The translations under genes were made by a program, and so were the position numbers. Shown piece after piece: positions 51,977 through 60,933 of a stretch of 64,000 bases of DNA. The stretch's first letter is position 1, and each line of letters begins with the position of its first letter. The notes beneath the pieces are model-generated. The model was given only the letters and a program-made list of their open reading frames with translations. It did not search any database and was not told the DNA's origin. The DNA is from Pomphorhynchus laevis (Eukaryota > Acanthocephala > Palaeacanthocephala > Echinorhynchida > Pomphorhynchidae): NCBI GenBank assembly GCA_012934845.2, contig WNNJ02002399.1, positions 41,061 to 105,060 of the forward strand, given 5' to 3'.

Positions 51977-54687
51977 GTGCTGCTGGTCTTCCCTGTCCCT
52001 CTAATGATGCACTACCTACAATTAACGTGACAATAAATGGGCGTCTTGCGGTCGCACTTGTTGATACTGGTTGTTCGAGAAGTATTGTGTCGCGTCGACT
52101 TGTTACAGATATATTTAAACATCCTTTCCCGGATGTTAATGGCGCCACGTGGGTCACAATGATGAACGGAAATGCGGTGAATATACCGTGCCTATCTTCA
52201 GATATTGGTGGTCCATATCAGATGTTGTTGGGAATGGATGTGATCAAAAAGATTGGAGGTGTTTCTATTAATGATAACGGAGATGTGAAGTTTCCTTCGA
52301 GTTATCCTGTTAGTATGCAAACTTCGGTGACAAAAATTTCGAGTACATCTGATAGCGCTAATGTAATCGATGATGTTGACTTTCATGCACAATTCAATGG
52401 TAACTTTTGGTTGGTAAAATGGAAATGGCTAACTGGCACACCGGCATTTATTCATAATAGTGTAACTGAATATCATGTCAATCCTACATTAAGATCTCAA
52501 TACGAGGCAGAGATTGAGACCTGGATTACTAATGGATGGCTTAAAGAATACAATGGGGAAGCTGAAACAGTGATTCCATTGTTAGCGGTTGCTCAAGAAA
52601 GCAAAAATAAAGTACGTCCAGTTATGGATTTCAGACTACTTAACTCGTATATATCCAGCCATACTGCAGATTCTGACGTCTGTATTTCAAAGCTAAGGAA
52701 TTGGCGGAGGTGGGGAGATCGTTTGTCATTAATTGATCTTCGGCGCGCATATCTACAAATTCATGTCGACGAATCTCTATGGCCGTATCAGGTGGTCATT
52801 TATAGAAACAAGCGATATGTACTTACGAGATTGGGTTTTAGACTTAACATTGCACCGCGAATACTTAAAGCTATTGTACATTTTGTCCTCAGCAAGGATC
52901 TGCTAGTAGCTCAGTCCACAGATAGTTATTTGGACGATATCATTGTCGACAATACTAAAATTGCAAATGACAACGTATTGAAGCTTCTTGCAAAATTCGG
53001 ATTAGAAGCAAAACAGCCTGTGGATATTCGTGAGTCAAATGTGCTTGGATTAAGAATTCAAAGTCTACCAACAGGGTTGAATTGGTCACGAGTATTAGAA
53101 ATCGGCTGGCCTGAAAGTCTTCCAACGCGACGACAATTGTTTTCATTAACTGGAAAATTAATTGGACACTATCCCGTCGCTGGATGGTTGAGACCTTGCT
53201 GTAGTTTTCTGAAACGACTCACCGGCGGACATTGGGATGAACCTGTTCAGGAGAATATATGGAAATCTATTCAAGAAATAAAATCGAAAATGTCCATGGA
53301 GGATCCAGCACGAGGTCGATGGGCAGTACCACCTGGTGATACAGGAAGTGTATGGGCAGACGCTAGCAGTATTGCCGAGGGAGTTGTAATCGAGGTTGAT
53401 GGGATCATCGCAGAGGACGCATCATGGTTAAGACCAAAAGACGATCCACACCACATCAACATGGCGGAACTCAACGCATGTATACGGGGTCTGAATTTAT
53501 CAATCCATTGGAATCTAAAGAACATTACCCTTTATACAGATTCAGCCACGGTGTACAGCTGGATATGTTCTACTCTTTATGACGAAAGGAATGTTTGTGT
53601 GAAAGGACTCTCGGACATGCTTATAAAGCGAAGATTACGGATGCTCAAAGAGATTCAAACAGAATTTAGCCTTTCGATTACAGTGAAGCTTATTCCATCG
53701 TCGCAAAACAAAGCGGACCATTTAACAAGAGTACCAAAGAATTGGTTACAATATTTAAAAAACAATTCATCCGCAAACATTGCAGTCTCTGTTGATATGT
53801 CTACTCAAGATACGAATAAGATAATCGAATTAGTCCATAATCGACATCATTTTGGAGTTGAAAGAACCATATATTTTATCAATCGAAAATATCCGAATTC
53901 GGTGGTTAGTAGGCATAATGTCGCCGAATATATCAAAAACTGCACTCAGTGTCAGCGAATTGATCCTCATCCAATACGTTGGGACACAGGTCAATTAGGA
54001 GTGAATAAAAATTGGTCAAGGTTATCAATCGATACTGTGCATGTGAAGGGATCGCTCTATTTGTCGTGCATTGATTGTGGTCCATCTCGATTCATGATTT
54101 GGAAAAAGTTGAAAGAAGGCACGGTGAACGAAATTACTAGAGCGCTGCAAACGATATTTTTTGAACGTGGTCCACCTGCGGAGATATTGATGGACAACGC
54201 AAGGGCCTTTAGATCGGAAACCCTTTCTCATTGGTGTGAATTATGGGGCGTACATATAATATACAGGTGCGCTAACAGACCGTGTGGCAACGGAATAGTC
54301 GAAAGATCGCACCGGACTATTAAGCGAATCGTGGCTAGAAGTAACATTACCACTGAGGAGGCAATTTATTGGTATAATTCTTCGCCAAAAGAAGGCTTAT
54401 GTGATTCATCAATTCCGCACAATCAGATATATAAATATAAATCAAAACTACCATGGGAGCGTATTGAGAATAGAGAGTCGTCGTCATCTGTATCGGAATT
54501 TTCTACTGGAGATCAAGTTTTTATGCGACCAGCAGTCTGTAGGTGTGATAAACCCTGGATCCAAGGGAACGTCACTGGAATCAATAGTAACACAAGTATA
54601 AATGTTGATGGAGTTCCACATCATATTTCGCATTTACGTAGATGTCCATCTGATAATAATACTCCTACCGCAAGTTCGACTGGTTAA
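51925..54687 (+). CDS. pol of LTR element, copy 2 (fossil)
   Basis: 920-codon protease-RT-RNaseH-integrase frame, almost identical to copy 1. Looks whole. Confidence 0.88.
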   Translation: MPKQGTFKKHRWGGTVLSAAGLPCPSNDALPTINVTINGRLAVALVDTGCSRSIVSRRLVTDIFKHPFPDVNGATWVTMMNGNAVNIPCLSSDIGGPYQMLLGMDVIKKIGGVSINDNGDVKFPSSYPVSMQTSVTKISSTSDSANVIDDVDFHAQFNGNFWLVKWKWLTGTPAFIHNSVTEYHVNPTLRSQYEAEIETWITNGWLKEYNGEAETVIPLLAVAQESKNKVRPVMDFRLLNSYISSHTADSDVCISKLRNWRRWGDRLSLIDLRRAYLQIHVDESLWPYQVVIYRNKRYVLTRLGFRLNIAPRILKAIVHFVLSKDLLVAQSTDSYLDDIIVDNTKIANDNVLKLLAKFGLEAKQPVDIRESNVLGLRIQSLPTGLNWSRVLEIGWPESLPTRRQLFSLTGKLIGHYPVAGWLRPCCSFLKRLTGGHWDEPVQENIWKSIQEIKSKMSMEDPARGRWAVPPGDTGSVWADASSIAEGVVIEVDGIIAEDASWLRPKDDPHHINMAELNACIRGLNLSIHWNLKNITLYTDSATVYSWICSTLYDERNVCVKGLSDMLIKRRLRMLKEIQTEFSLSITVKLIPSSQNKADHLTRVPKNWLQYLKNNSSANIAVSVDMSTQDTNKIIELVHNRHHFGVERTIYFINRKYPNSVVSRHNVAEYIKNCTQCQRIDPHPIRWDTGQLGVNKNWSRLSIDTVHVKGSLYLSCIDCGPSRFMIWKKLKEGTVNEITRALQTIFFERGPPAEILMDNARAFRSETLSHWCELWGVHIIYRCANRPCGNGIVERSHRTIKRIVARSNITTEEAIYWYNSSPKEGLCDSSIPHNQIYKYKSKLPWERIENRESSSSVSEFSTGDQVFMRPAVCRCDKPWIQGNVTGINSNTSINVDGVPHHISHLRRCPSDNNTPTASSTG

Positions 54688-54718
54688 TTATTTTCGTGAT
54701 TGGTAGATCAGGCGGAGG

Positions 54719-54973
54719 TGTTAAATCGATGTAATTGTTTCTGGATGCGTTGTTAATGGTATTGTTATGTCTCGTCATAATTCATTGTTCTTAAATGCTG
54801 GTGAATGCAAAGCTGCAGTCAATTCACCGATTAAACGTTAACCGCTAACTTTACTGATGAAACATTAACCGCTATTTGACAGCATAACCGTATGTATAAA
54901 AACTTATTTTGTTCCGTCGTTTTGCAGTAGTAAAAAACGTCGATTGTTAAATTTTGTCTTTGCTCGTTTAACA
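54719..54973 (+). repeat. LTR 5 (255 bp)
   Basis: Type A LTR, 5,648 bp after LTR 3. Confidence 0.9.
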
Positions 54974-56609
54974 AGCTATTTCGCCAACAGGCTGCTGGTA
55001 CTCTGGGGGCTGGGAGCACTCTATCTCCCACCCCGTACACAGCAAAACGAATAACGGGAGTGACGATCCTCCCAATGATAATAGTCCTAACATAATCAGC
55101 AGCTTGATCAAATCTAGGCAAACCTGATGCGATTAAGGCCATACATACTATGGCCTCATCGTCCCATCTATTGGATTGCAGAACGATCCTCGAATCTGTT
55201 AAATCTTGTGCGAAATTAAGATACGCATCTTCCGCTTGTCTATTTCTTATGTCCCGGAACACAATTGCATCTTGTGTCCACTCTCTTGCTCGCCATATCG
55301 GATCTCTTCTTAATCTTCGAGCCATATCTATTTGCCAGTATAAGATCCAGCCTATTGTATAGACTGAAGTATTATCATATACATTTTTGGACGATCTTAG
55401 CAATCCAGATAAGCGCCCAGCTAGTTCAGGTGACACTTGCCACTCTGATGTAAGTGCATTTTGTACCCTCTTGGTGTCGGGTACACCTCCGGTCAAGACG
55501 TGCGTTATTGCCGTCTCCTCCAACAAGTGGAGGGTACGGAAATTATTGAATTTTATAGTCAAATCTGCCAATTTGAATCCACTAGTTAAAGCATAATTTT
55601 GACAGATTAAGAAAGTCGTATTGCGAGGGTGAGCCCTCTTAGTCAAACTACATCTTATATGGTACTGTATTTCATCCTCTTCACCTAAAAACACACCTCC
55701 AGGTGAAGTTAGTTTATATTTAAATAACTCTTTAACAAAGCGCGTTGCTTTGCTCATTTCCATGATGCGCCAGTCCATCTTATCGATGGAGTCGTCTGGC
55801 CCAACGACTGAATGTTTTCCTATATGAAACAAGCCATTCCATGGCTCTAATTTCTTTACATCTACCGCCTCTTGCGAATTGGAAGATAACGATGAATTGT
55901 CTGACACGTCTGTGTCAGGTGCAGCATTCGCGACTGTAATTAATTTTAAAAGAGCAATTGTAATGTAAGGACAAAATTTATTATCCTTAATTGATTCACT
56001 TTCCTCTTCAATCCCATTTTCTGACCCATCAGGCGTCTTGAAATTATCAGGGTCCGTCTCGTCCCTGTAAATGCATGCCATATAAGTCTTTGATTCATCT
56101 AATGGTTGTATTTTATAGAATTTGAAACACACTACATGAACTGAAGCTTTCTTCAGTCTATATTGGATCACTCTTCCACTATCTATTCTAGATTCACCAA
56201 TAATTAAAGCACAATCGCACTCTGAGGTGTGTATCCGCTCAAACATTAATTCAGCCGAAACAGATTTCTCGTTGATTTTATACGTCTTATTGACGTGACA
56301 TCTTAAATTACGTTGGAAAGACCAACCTCTGAGTAACATACAACTGGCCTTATGCCAGCTGCCATCATATTCAGTTTGTTCTGTCCAGAACAAATAATCT
56401 TTTAGGTCGCCAACTGGAAGTCCAATATCTTCCATAATTTTATATTTATGGGCAGCTCTGGCCCGGCGAAATCTTTTAGCATCTTCTTTATCTGGTAAAT
56501 TCTCCAGACTGATAGATCTACTAAATTTGAATTTATTAAGCCTCTTCATGGGAGGAACCGAGCTACTTCTCTTCTTTTCTATCGTTTTGAATGTTTTAGA
56601 TCTCGTCAC
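54831..56609 (-). CDS. Unrecognised antisense ORF between LTRs, copy X3
   Basis: Third copy of the 592-codon antisense frame, identical in protein to copy X2. Confidence 0.6.
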   Translation of the reverse strand: MTRSKTFKTIEKKRSSSVPPMKRLNKFKFSRSISLENLPDKEDAKRFRRARAAHKYKIMEDIGLPVGDLKDYLFWTEQTEYDGSWHKASCMLLRGWSFQRNLRCHVNKTYKINEKSVSAELMFERIHTSECDCALIIGESRIDSGRVIQYRLKKASVHVVCFKFYKIQPLDESKTYMACIYRDETDPDNFKTPDGSENGIEEESESIKDNKFCPYITIALLKLITVANAAPDTDVSDNSSLSSNSQEAVDVKKLEPWNGLFHIGKHSVVGPDDSIDKMDWRIMEMSKATRFVKELFKYKLTSPGGVFLGEEDEIQYHIRCSLTKRAHPRNTTFLICQNYALTSGFKLADLTIKFNNFRTLHLLEETAITHVLTGGVPDTKRVQNALTSEWQVSPELAGRLSGLLRSSKNVYDNTSVYTIGWILYWQIDMARRLRRDPIWRAREWTQDAIVFRDIRNRQAEDAYLNFAQDLTDSRIVLQSNRWDDEAIVCMALIASGLPRFDQAADYVRTIIIGRIVTPVIRFAVYGVGDRVLPAPRVPAACWRNSLLNEQRQNLTIDVFYYCKTTEQNKFLYIRLCCQIAVNVSSVKLAVNV

Positions 56610-56617
56610 GACTTAAT

Positions 56618-56872
56618 TGTTAAATCGATGTAATTGTTTCTGGATGCGTTGTTAATGGTATTGTTATGTCTCGTCATAATTCATTGTTCTTAAATGCTGG
56701 CGAATGCAAAGCTGCAGTCAATTCACCGATGAAACGTTAACCGCTAACTTTACTGATGAAACATTAACCGCTATTTGACAGCATAACCGTATGTATAAAA
56801 ACTTATTTTGTTCCGTCGTTTTGCAGTAGTAAAAAACGTCGATTGTTAAATTTTGTCTTTGCTCGTTTAACA
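56618..56872 (+). repeat. LTR 6 (255 bp)
   Basis: Type B LTR, 5,648 bp after LTR 4. Confidence 0.9.
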
Positions 56873-56886
56873 AGCTATTTCGGCTT

Positions 56887-57624
56887 ATGGATAAAGTGCG
56901 CTTTGGAGACCTTATTAAACCGTTTAACGGAGAATGCGATTTTGGAGCATGGTTGGAGCGGGCGGAGATGATCGCGGACTTGCAAGCTGTTAAAAAGCTC
57001 GAAAAGTTTATTCCTCTATTCTTTGACGGACCGGCGTATGCGATTTATAGAAATTTGTCAGCGGAACAAAAATCCGATTATTCTCAACTCAAAGCGGCCT
57101 TACTGCGAGCATTTGGTACTACAGATTTTGATGCCTTTACGAAATATAATAATCGAGAATACCAAGAAGGCGAATCGTTGGACGCATATGCTGCAGATTT
57201 GGAAAGGTATGCAAACATCGTTAATCCAAATGTTGACAATTCTGCATGGATTCGTTGTAAATTTGTATACGGTTTGCCATCAACTATCAAGGATATTATG
57301 TTGTCTTCCTGTGCCGTTGAGAATCTGAAATTATCGGATATATTATGCCGAGCACGTACGCTTATAACAACTGCCAATACGTCTGCTGGGTCCTGTTTTC
57401 TTACAACTACATATTCTCGCAAGCATATTGAACCAAGAGCACTGCGCTCGCATCAACGTAAAGATGTCACATGTTTCCGTTGTGGTAAATCAGGACATAT
57501 AGCGCGTTATTGTACACATTTCAAGGAGCGACGGTGCTATATTTGTGACGATCCTGGACATCTGGCACCTCAGTGCCCAAACAAGGAACATTCAAAAAAC
57601 ATCGATGGGGAGGCACAGTATTAA
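56887..57624 (+). CDS. gag of LTR element, copy 3 (fossil)
   Basis: Same 245-aa gag with two zinc knuckles. Slippery heptamer at 57594-57600. Looks whole. Confidence 0.85.
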   Translation: MDKVRFGDLIKPFNGECDFGAWLERAEMIADLQAVKKLEKFIPLFFDGPAYAIYRNLSAEQKSDYSQLKAALLRAFGTTDFDAFTKYNNREYQEGESLDAYAADLERYANIVNPNVDNSAWIRCKFVYGLPSTIKDIMLSSCAVENLKLSDILCRARTLITTANTSAGSCFLTTTYSRKHIEPRALRSHQRKDVTCFRCGKSGHIARYCTHFKERRCYICDDPGHLAPQCPNKEHSKNIDGEAQY

Positions 57625-60335
57625 GTGCTGCTGGTCTTCCCTGTCCCTCTAATGATGCACTACCTACAATTAACGTGACAATAAATGGGCGTCTTGCGGT
57701 CGCACTTGTTGATACTGGTTGTTCGAGAAGTATTGTGTCGCGTCGACTTGTTACAGATATATTTAAACATCCTTTCCCGGATGTTAATGGCGCCACGTGG
57801 GTCACAATGATGAACGGAAATGCGGTGAATATACCGTGCCTATCTTCAGATATTGGTGGTCCATATCAGATGTTGTTGGGAATGGATGTGATCAAAAAGA
57901 TTGGAGGTGTTTCTATTAATGATAACGGAGATGTGAAGTTTCCTTCGAGTTATCCTGTTAGTATGCAAACTTCGGTGACAAAAATTTCGAGTACATCTGA
58001 TAGCGCTAATGTAATCGATGATGTTGACTTTCATGCACAATTCAATGGTAACTTTTGGTTGGTAAAATGGAAATGGCTAACTGGCACACCGGCATTTATT
58101 CATAATAGTGTAACTGAATATCATGTCAATCCTACATTAAGATCTCAATACGAGGCAGAGATTGAGACCTGGATTACTAATGGATGGCTTAAAGAATACA
58201 ATGGGGAAGCTGAAACAGTGATTCCATTGTTAGCGGTTGCTCAAGAAAGCAAAAATAAAGTACGTCCAGTTATGGATTTCAGACTACTTAACTCGTATAT
58301 ATCCAGCCATACTGCAGATTCTGACGTCTGTATTTCAAAGCTAAGGAATTGGCGGAGGTGGGGAGATCGTTTGTCATTAATTGATCTTCGGCGCGCATAT
58401 CTACAAATTCATGTCGACGAATCTCTATGGCCGTATCAGGTGGTCATTTATAGAAACAAGCGATATGTACTTACGAGATTGGGTTTTAGACTTAACATTG
58501 CACCGCGAATACTTAAAGCTATTGTACATTTTGTCCTCAGCAAGGATCTGCTAGTAGCTCAGTCCACAGATAGTTATTTGGACGATATCATTGTCGACAA
58601 TACTAAAATTGCAAATGACAACGTATTGAAGCTTCTTGCAAAATTCGGATTAGAAGCAAAACAGCCTGTGGATATTCGTGAGTCAAATGTGCTTGGATTA
58701 AGAATTCAAAGTCTACCAACAGGGTTGAATTGGTCACGAGTATTAGAAATCGGCTGGCCTGAAAGTCTTCCAACGCGACGACAATTGTTTTCATTAACTG
58801 GAAAATTAATTGGACACTATCCCGTCGCTGGATGGTTGAGACCTTGCTGTAGTTTTCTGAAACGACTCACCGGCGGACATTGGGATGAACCTGTTCAGGA
58901 GAATATATGGAAATCTATTCAAGAAATAAAATCGAAAATGTCCATGGAGGATCCAGCACGAGGTCGATGGGCAGTACCACCTGGTGATACAGGAAGTGTA
59001 TGGGCAGACGCTAGCAGTATTGCCGAGGGAGTTGTAATCGAGGTTGATGGGATCATCGCAGAGGACGCATCATGGTTAAGACCAAAAGACGATCCACACC
59101 ACATCAACATGGCGGAACTCAACGCATGTATACGGGGTCTGAATTTATCAATCCATTGGAATCTAAAGAACATTACCCTTTATACAGATTCAGCCACGGT
59201 GTACAGCTGGATATGTTCTACTCTTTATGACGAAAGGAATGTTTGTGTGAAAGGACTCTCGGACATGCTTATAAAGCGAAGATTACAGATGCTCAAAGAG
59301 ATTCAAACAGAATTTAGCCTTTCGATTACAGTGAAGCTTATTCCATCGTCGCAAAACAAAGCGGACCATTTAACAAGAGTACCAAAGAATTGGTTACAAT
59401 ATTTAAAAAACAATTCATCCGCAAACATTGCAGTCTCTGTTGATATGTCTACTCAAGATACGAATAAGATAATCGAATTAGTCCATAATCGACATCATTT
59501 TGGAGTTGAAAGAACCATATATTTTATCAATCGAAAATATCCGAATTCGGTGGTTAGTAGGCATAATGTCGCCGAATATATCAAAAACTGCACTCAGTGT
59601 CAGCGAATTGATCCTCATCCAATACGTTGGGACACAGGTCAATTAGGAGTGAATAAAAATTGGTCAAGGTTATCAATCGATACTGTGCATGTGAAGGGAT
59701 CGCTCTATTTGTCGTGCATTGATTGTGGTCCATCTCGATTCATGATTTGGAAAAAGTTGAAAGAAGGCACGGTGAACGAAATTACTAGAGCGCTGCAAAC
59801 GATATTTTTTGAACGTGGTCCACCTGCGGAGATATTGATGGACAACGCAAGGGCCTTTAGATCGGAAACCCTTTCTCATTGGTGTGAATTATGGGGCGTA
59901 CATATAATATACAGGTGCGCTAACAGACCGTGTGGCAACGGAATAGTCGAAAGATCGCACCGGACTATTAAGCGAATCGTGGCTAGAAGTAACATTACCA
60001 CTGAGGAGGCAATTTATTGGTATAATTCTTCGCCAAAAGAAGGCTTATGTGATTCATCAATTCCGCACAATCAGATATATAAATATAAATCAAAACTACC
60101 ATGGGAGCGTATTGAGAATAGAGAGTCGTCGTCATCTGTATCGGAATTTTCTACTGGAGATCAAGTTTTTATGCGACCAGCAGTCTGTAGGTGTGATAAA
60201 CCCTGGATCCAAGGGAACGTCACTGGAATCAATAGTAACACAAGTATAAATGTTGATGGAGTTCCACATCATATTTCGCATTTACGTAGATGTCCATCTG
60301 ATAATAATACTCCTACCGCAAGTTCGACTGGTTAA
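57573..60335 (+). CDS. pol of LTR element, copy 3 (fossil)
   Basis: 920-codon pol, almost identical to copies 1 and 2. This unit is followed by a type B LTR, not type A, and so ends the array with matching B-type LTRs on both sides. Looks whole. Confidence 0.88.
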   Translation: MPKQGTFKKHRWGGTVLSAAGLPCPSNDALPTINVTINGRLAVALVDTGCSRSIVSRRLVTDIFKHPFPDVNGATWVTMMNGNAVNIPCLSSDIGGPYQMLLGMDVIKKIGGVSINDNGDVKFPSSYPVSMQTSVTKISSTSDSANVIDDVDFHAQFNGNFWLVKWKWLTGTPAFIHNSVTEYHVNPTLRSQYEAEIETWITNGWLKEYNGEAETVIPLLAVAQESKNKVRPVMDFRLLNSYISSHTADSDVCISKLRNWRRWGDRLSLIDLRRAYLQIHVDESLWPYQVVIYRNKRYVLTRLGFRLNIAPRILKAIVHFVLSKDLLVAQSTDSYLDDIIVDNTKIANDNVLKLLAKFGLEAKQPVDIRESNVLGLRIQSLPTGLNWSRVLEIGWPESLPTRRQLFSLTGKLIGHYPVAGWLRPCCSFLKRLTGGHWDEPVQENIWKSIQEIKSKMSMEDPARGRWAVPPGDTGSVWADASSIAEGVVIEVDGIIAEDASWLRPKDDPHHINMAELNACIRGLNLSIHWNLKNITLYTDSATVYSWICSTLYDERNVCVKGLSDMLIKRRLQMLKEIQTEFSLSITVKLIPSSQNKADHLTRVPKNWLQYLKNNSSANIAVSVDMSTQDTNKIIELVHNRHHFGVERTIYFINRKYPNSVVSRHNVAEYIKNCTQCQRIDPHPIRWDTGQLGVNKNWSRLSIDTVHVKGSLYLSCIDCGPSRFMIWKKLKEGTVNEITRALQTIFFERGPPAEILMDNARAFRSETLSHWCELWGVHIIYRCANRPCGNGIVERSHRTIKRIVARSNITTEEAIYWYNSSPKEGLCDSSIPHNQIYKYKSKLPWERIENRESSSSVSEFSTGDQVFMRPAVCRCDKPWIQGNVTGINSNTSINVDGVPHHISHLRRCPSDNNTPTASSTG

Positions 60336-60366
60336 TTATTTTCGTGATTGGTAGATCAGGCGGAGG

Positions 60367-60621
60367 TGTTAAATCGATGTAATTGTTTCTGGATGCGTTG
60401 TTAATGGTATTGTTATGTCTCGTCATAATTCATTGTTCTTAAATGCTGGCGAATGCAAAGCTGCAGTCAATTCACCGATGAAACGTTAACCGCTAACTTT
60501 ACTGATGAAACATTAACCGCTATTTGACAGCATAACCGTATGTATAAAAACTTATTTTGTTCCGTCGTTTTGCAGTAGTAAAAAACGTCGATTGTTAAAT
60601 TTTGTCTTTGCTCGTTTAACA
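60367..60621 (+). repeat. LTR 7 (255 bp), right end of array
   Basis: Type B LTR ending TTTAACA at 60621. It is directly followed by LINE sequence TGCGACATTC that continues copy M. Confidence 0.9.
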
Positions 60622-60778
60622 TGCGACATTCTGAAGATCGTCAGACACCGTGAGCAATATCGCTTTCGATATTATTCTTCTACTCACTTCCCCTATCCCA
60701 ATTGGCCGAACTCCTGGATTCTTATTTAAGGGAATTAGTCTGCTTGCAGATAATGCCTGCATATTTATCTCACTTACG
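60622..60778 (-). pseudogene. RLE-LINE copy M, RT part right of the LTR array
   Basis: Matches 26361-26515 of copy L (RT fingers, VRPIGIGEVSRRI region) with few changes. It ends at about 60778, where the copy is 5'-truncated and the 3' end of copy P begins. With 40140-42107 it forms one LINE copy split by the array. Confidence 0.85.
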
Positions 60779-60876
60779 CCAATTTTATAAATTTTTTCTA
60801 AACGTTTGCGCCAGTTTTAAAGGAGTAGAGTCAATTATAAAACAATAATAATACAATTAAAAATTACAATCAAAAA

Positions 60877-60894
60877 GTTACCCGCAAATGGGCC
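60877..60894 (-). other. Conserved 3'UTR hairpin, copy P
   Basis: Sense strand GGCCCATTTGCGGGTAAC: same core stem, with UAA in place of the AA bulge. Confidence 0.6.
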
Positions 60895-60933
60895 CTAATA
60901 TAATCATTAAATTTAAGACTCTTAATTAAAATC

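Larger units (their letters stand above)
42108..60621 (+). mobile_element. Tandem Ty3/gypsy-type LTR array inserted in RLE-LINE copy M
   Basis: The array has a period of 5,648 bp. It holds a partial pol end, then three repeats of LTR - antisense-ORF insert - LTR - gag-pol, then a closing LTR. There are seven LTRs of 255 bp, all on the plus strand. Repeat units differ by only a few bases over 5.6 kb. On the right the LTR end (60621) joins LINE sequence TGCGACATTC. On the left the LINE ends at CCTGC, and the array starts inside pol without an LTR; this first piece carries a direct duplication of about 155 bp (42110-42264 repeated from 42271). Three gag-pol units look whole; the leftmost is a fragment. 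The array looks young, or recently homogenised. Confidence 0.85.

Noticed and set aside
42108-60621. CRISPR or satellite array
   Set aside because: The 5.6-kb periodicity is explained by LTR-bounded retroelement units; there are no short direct repeats with spacers.
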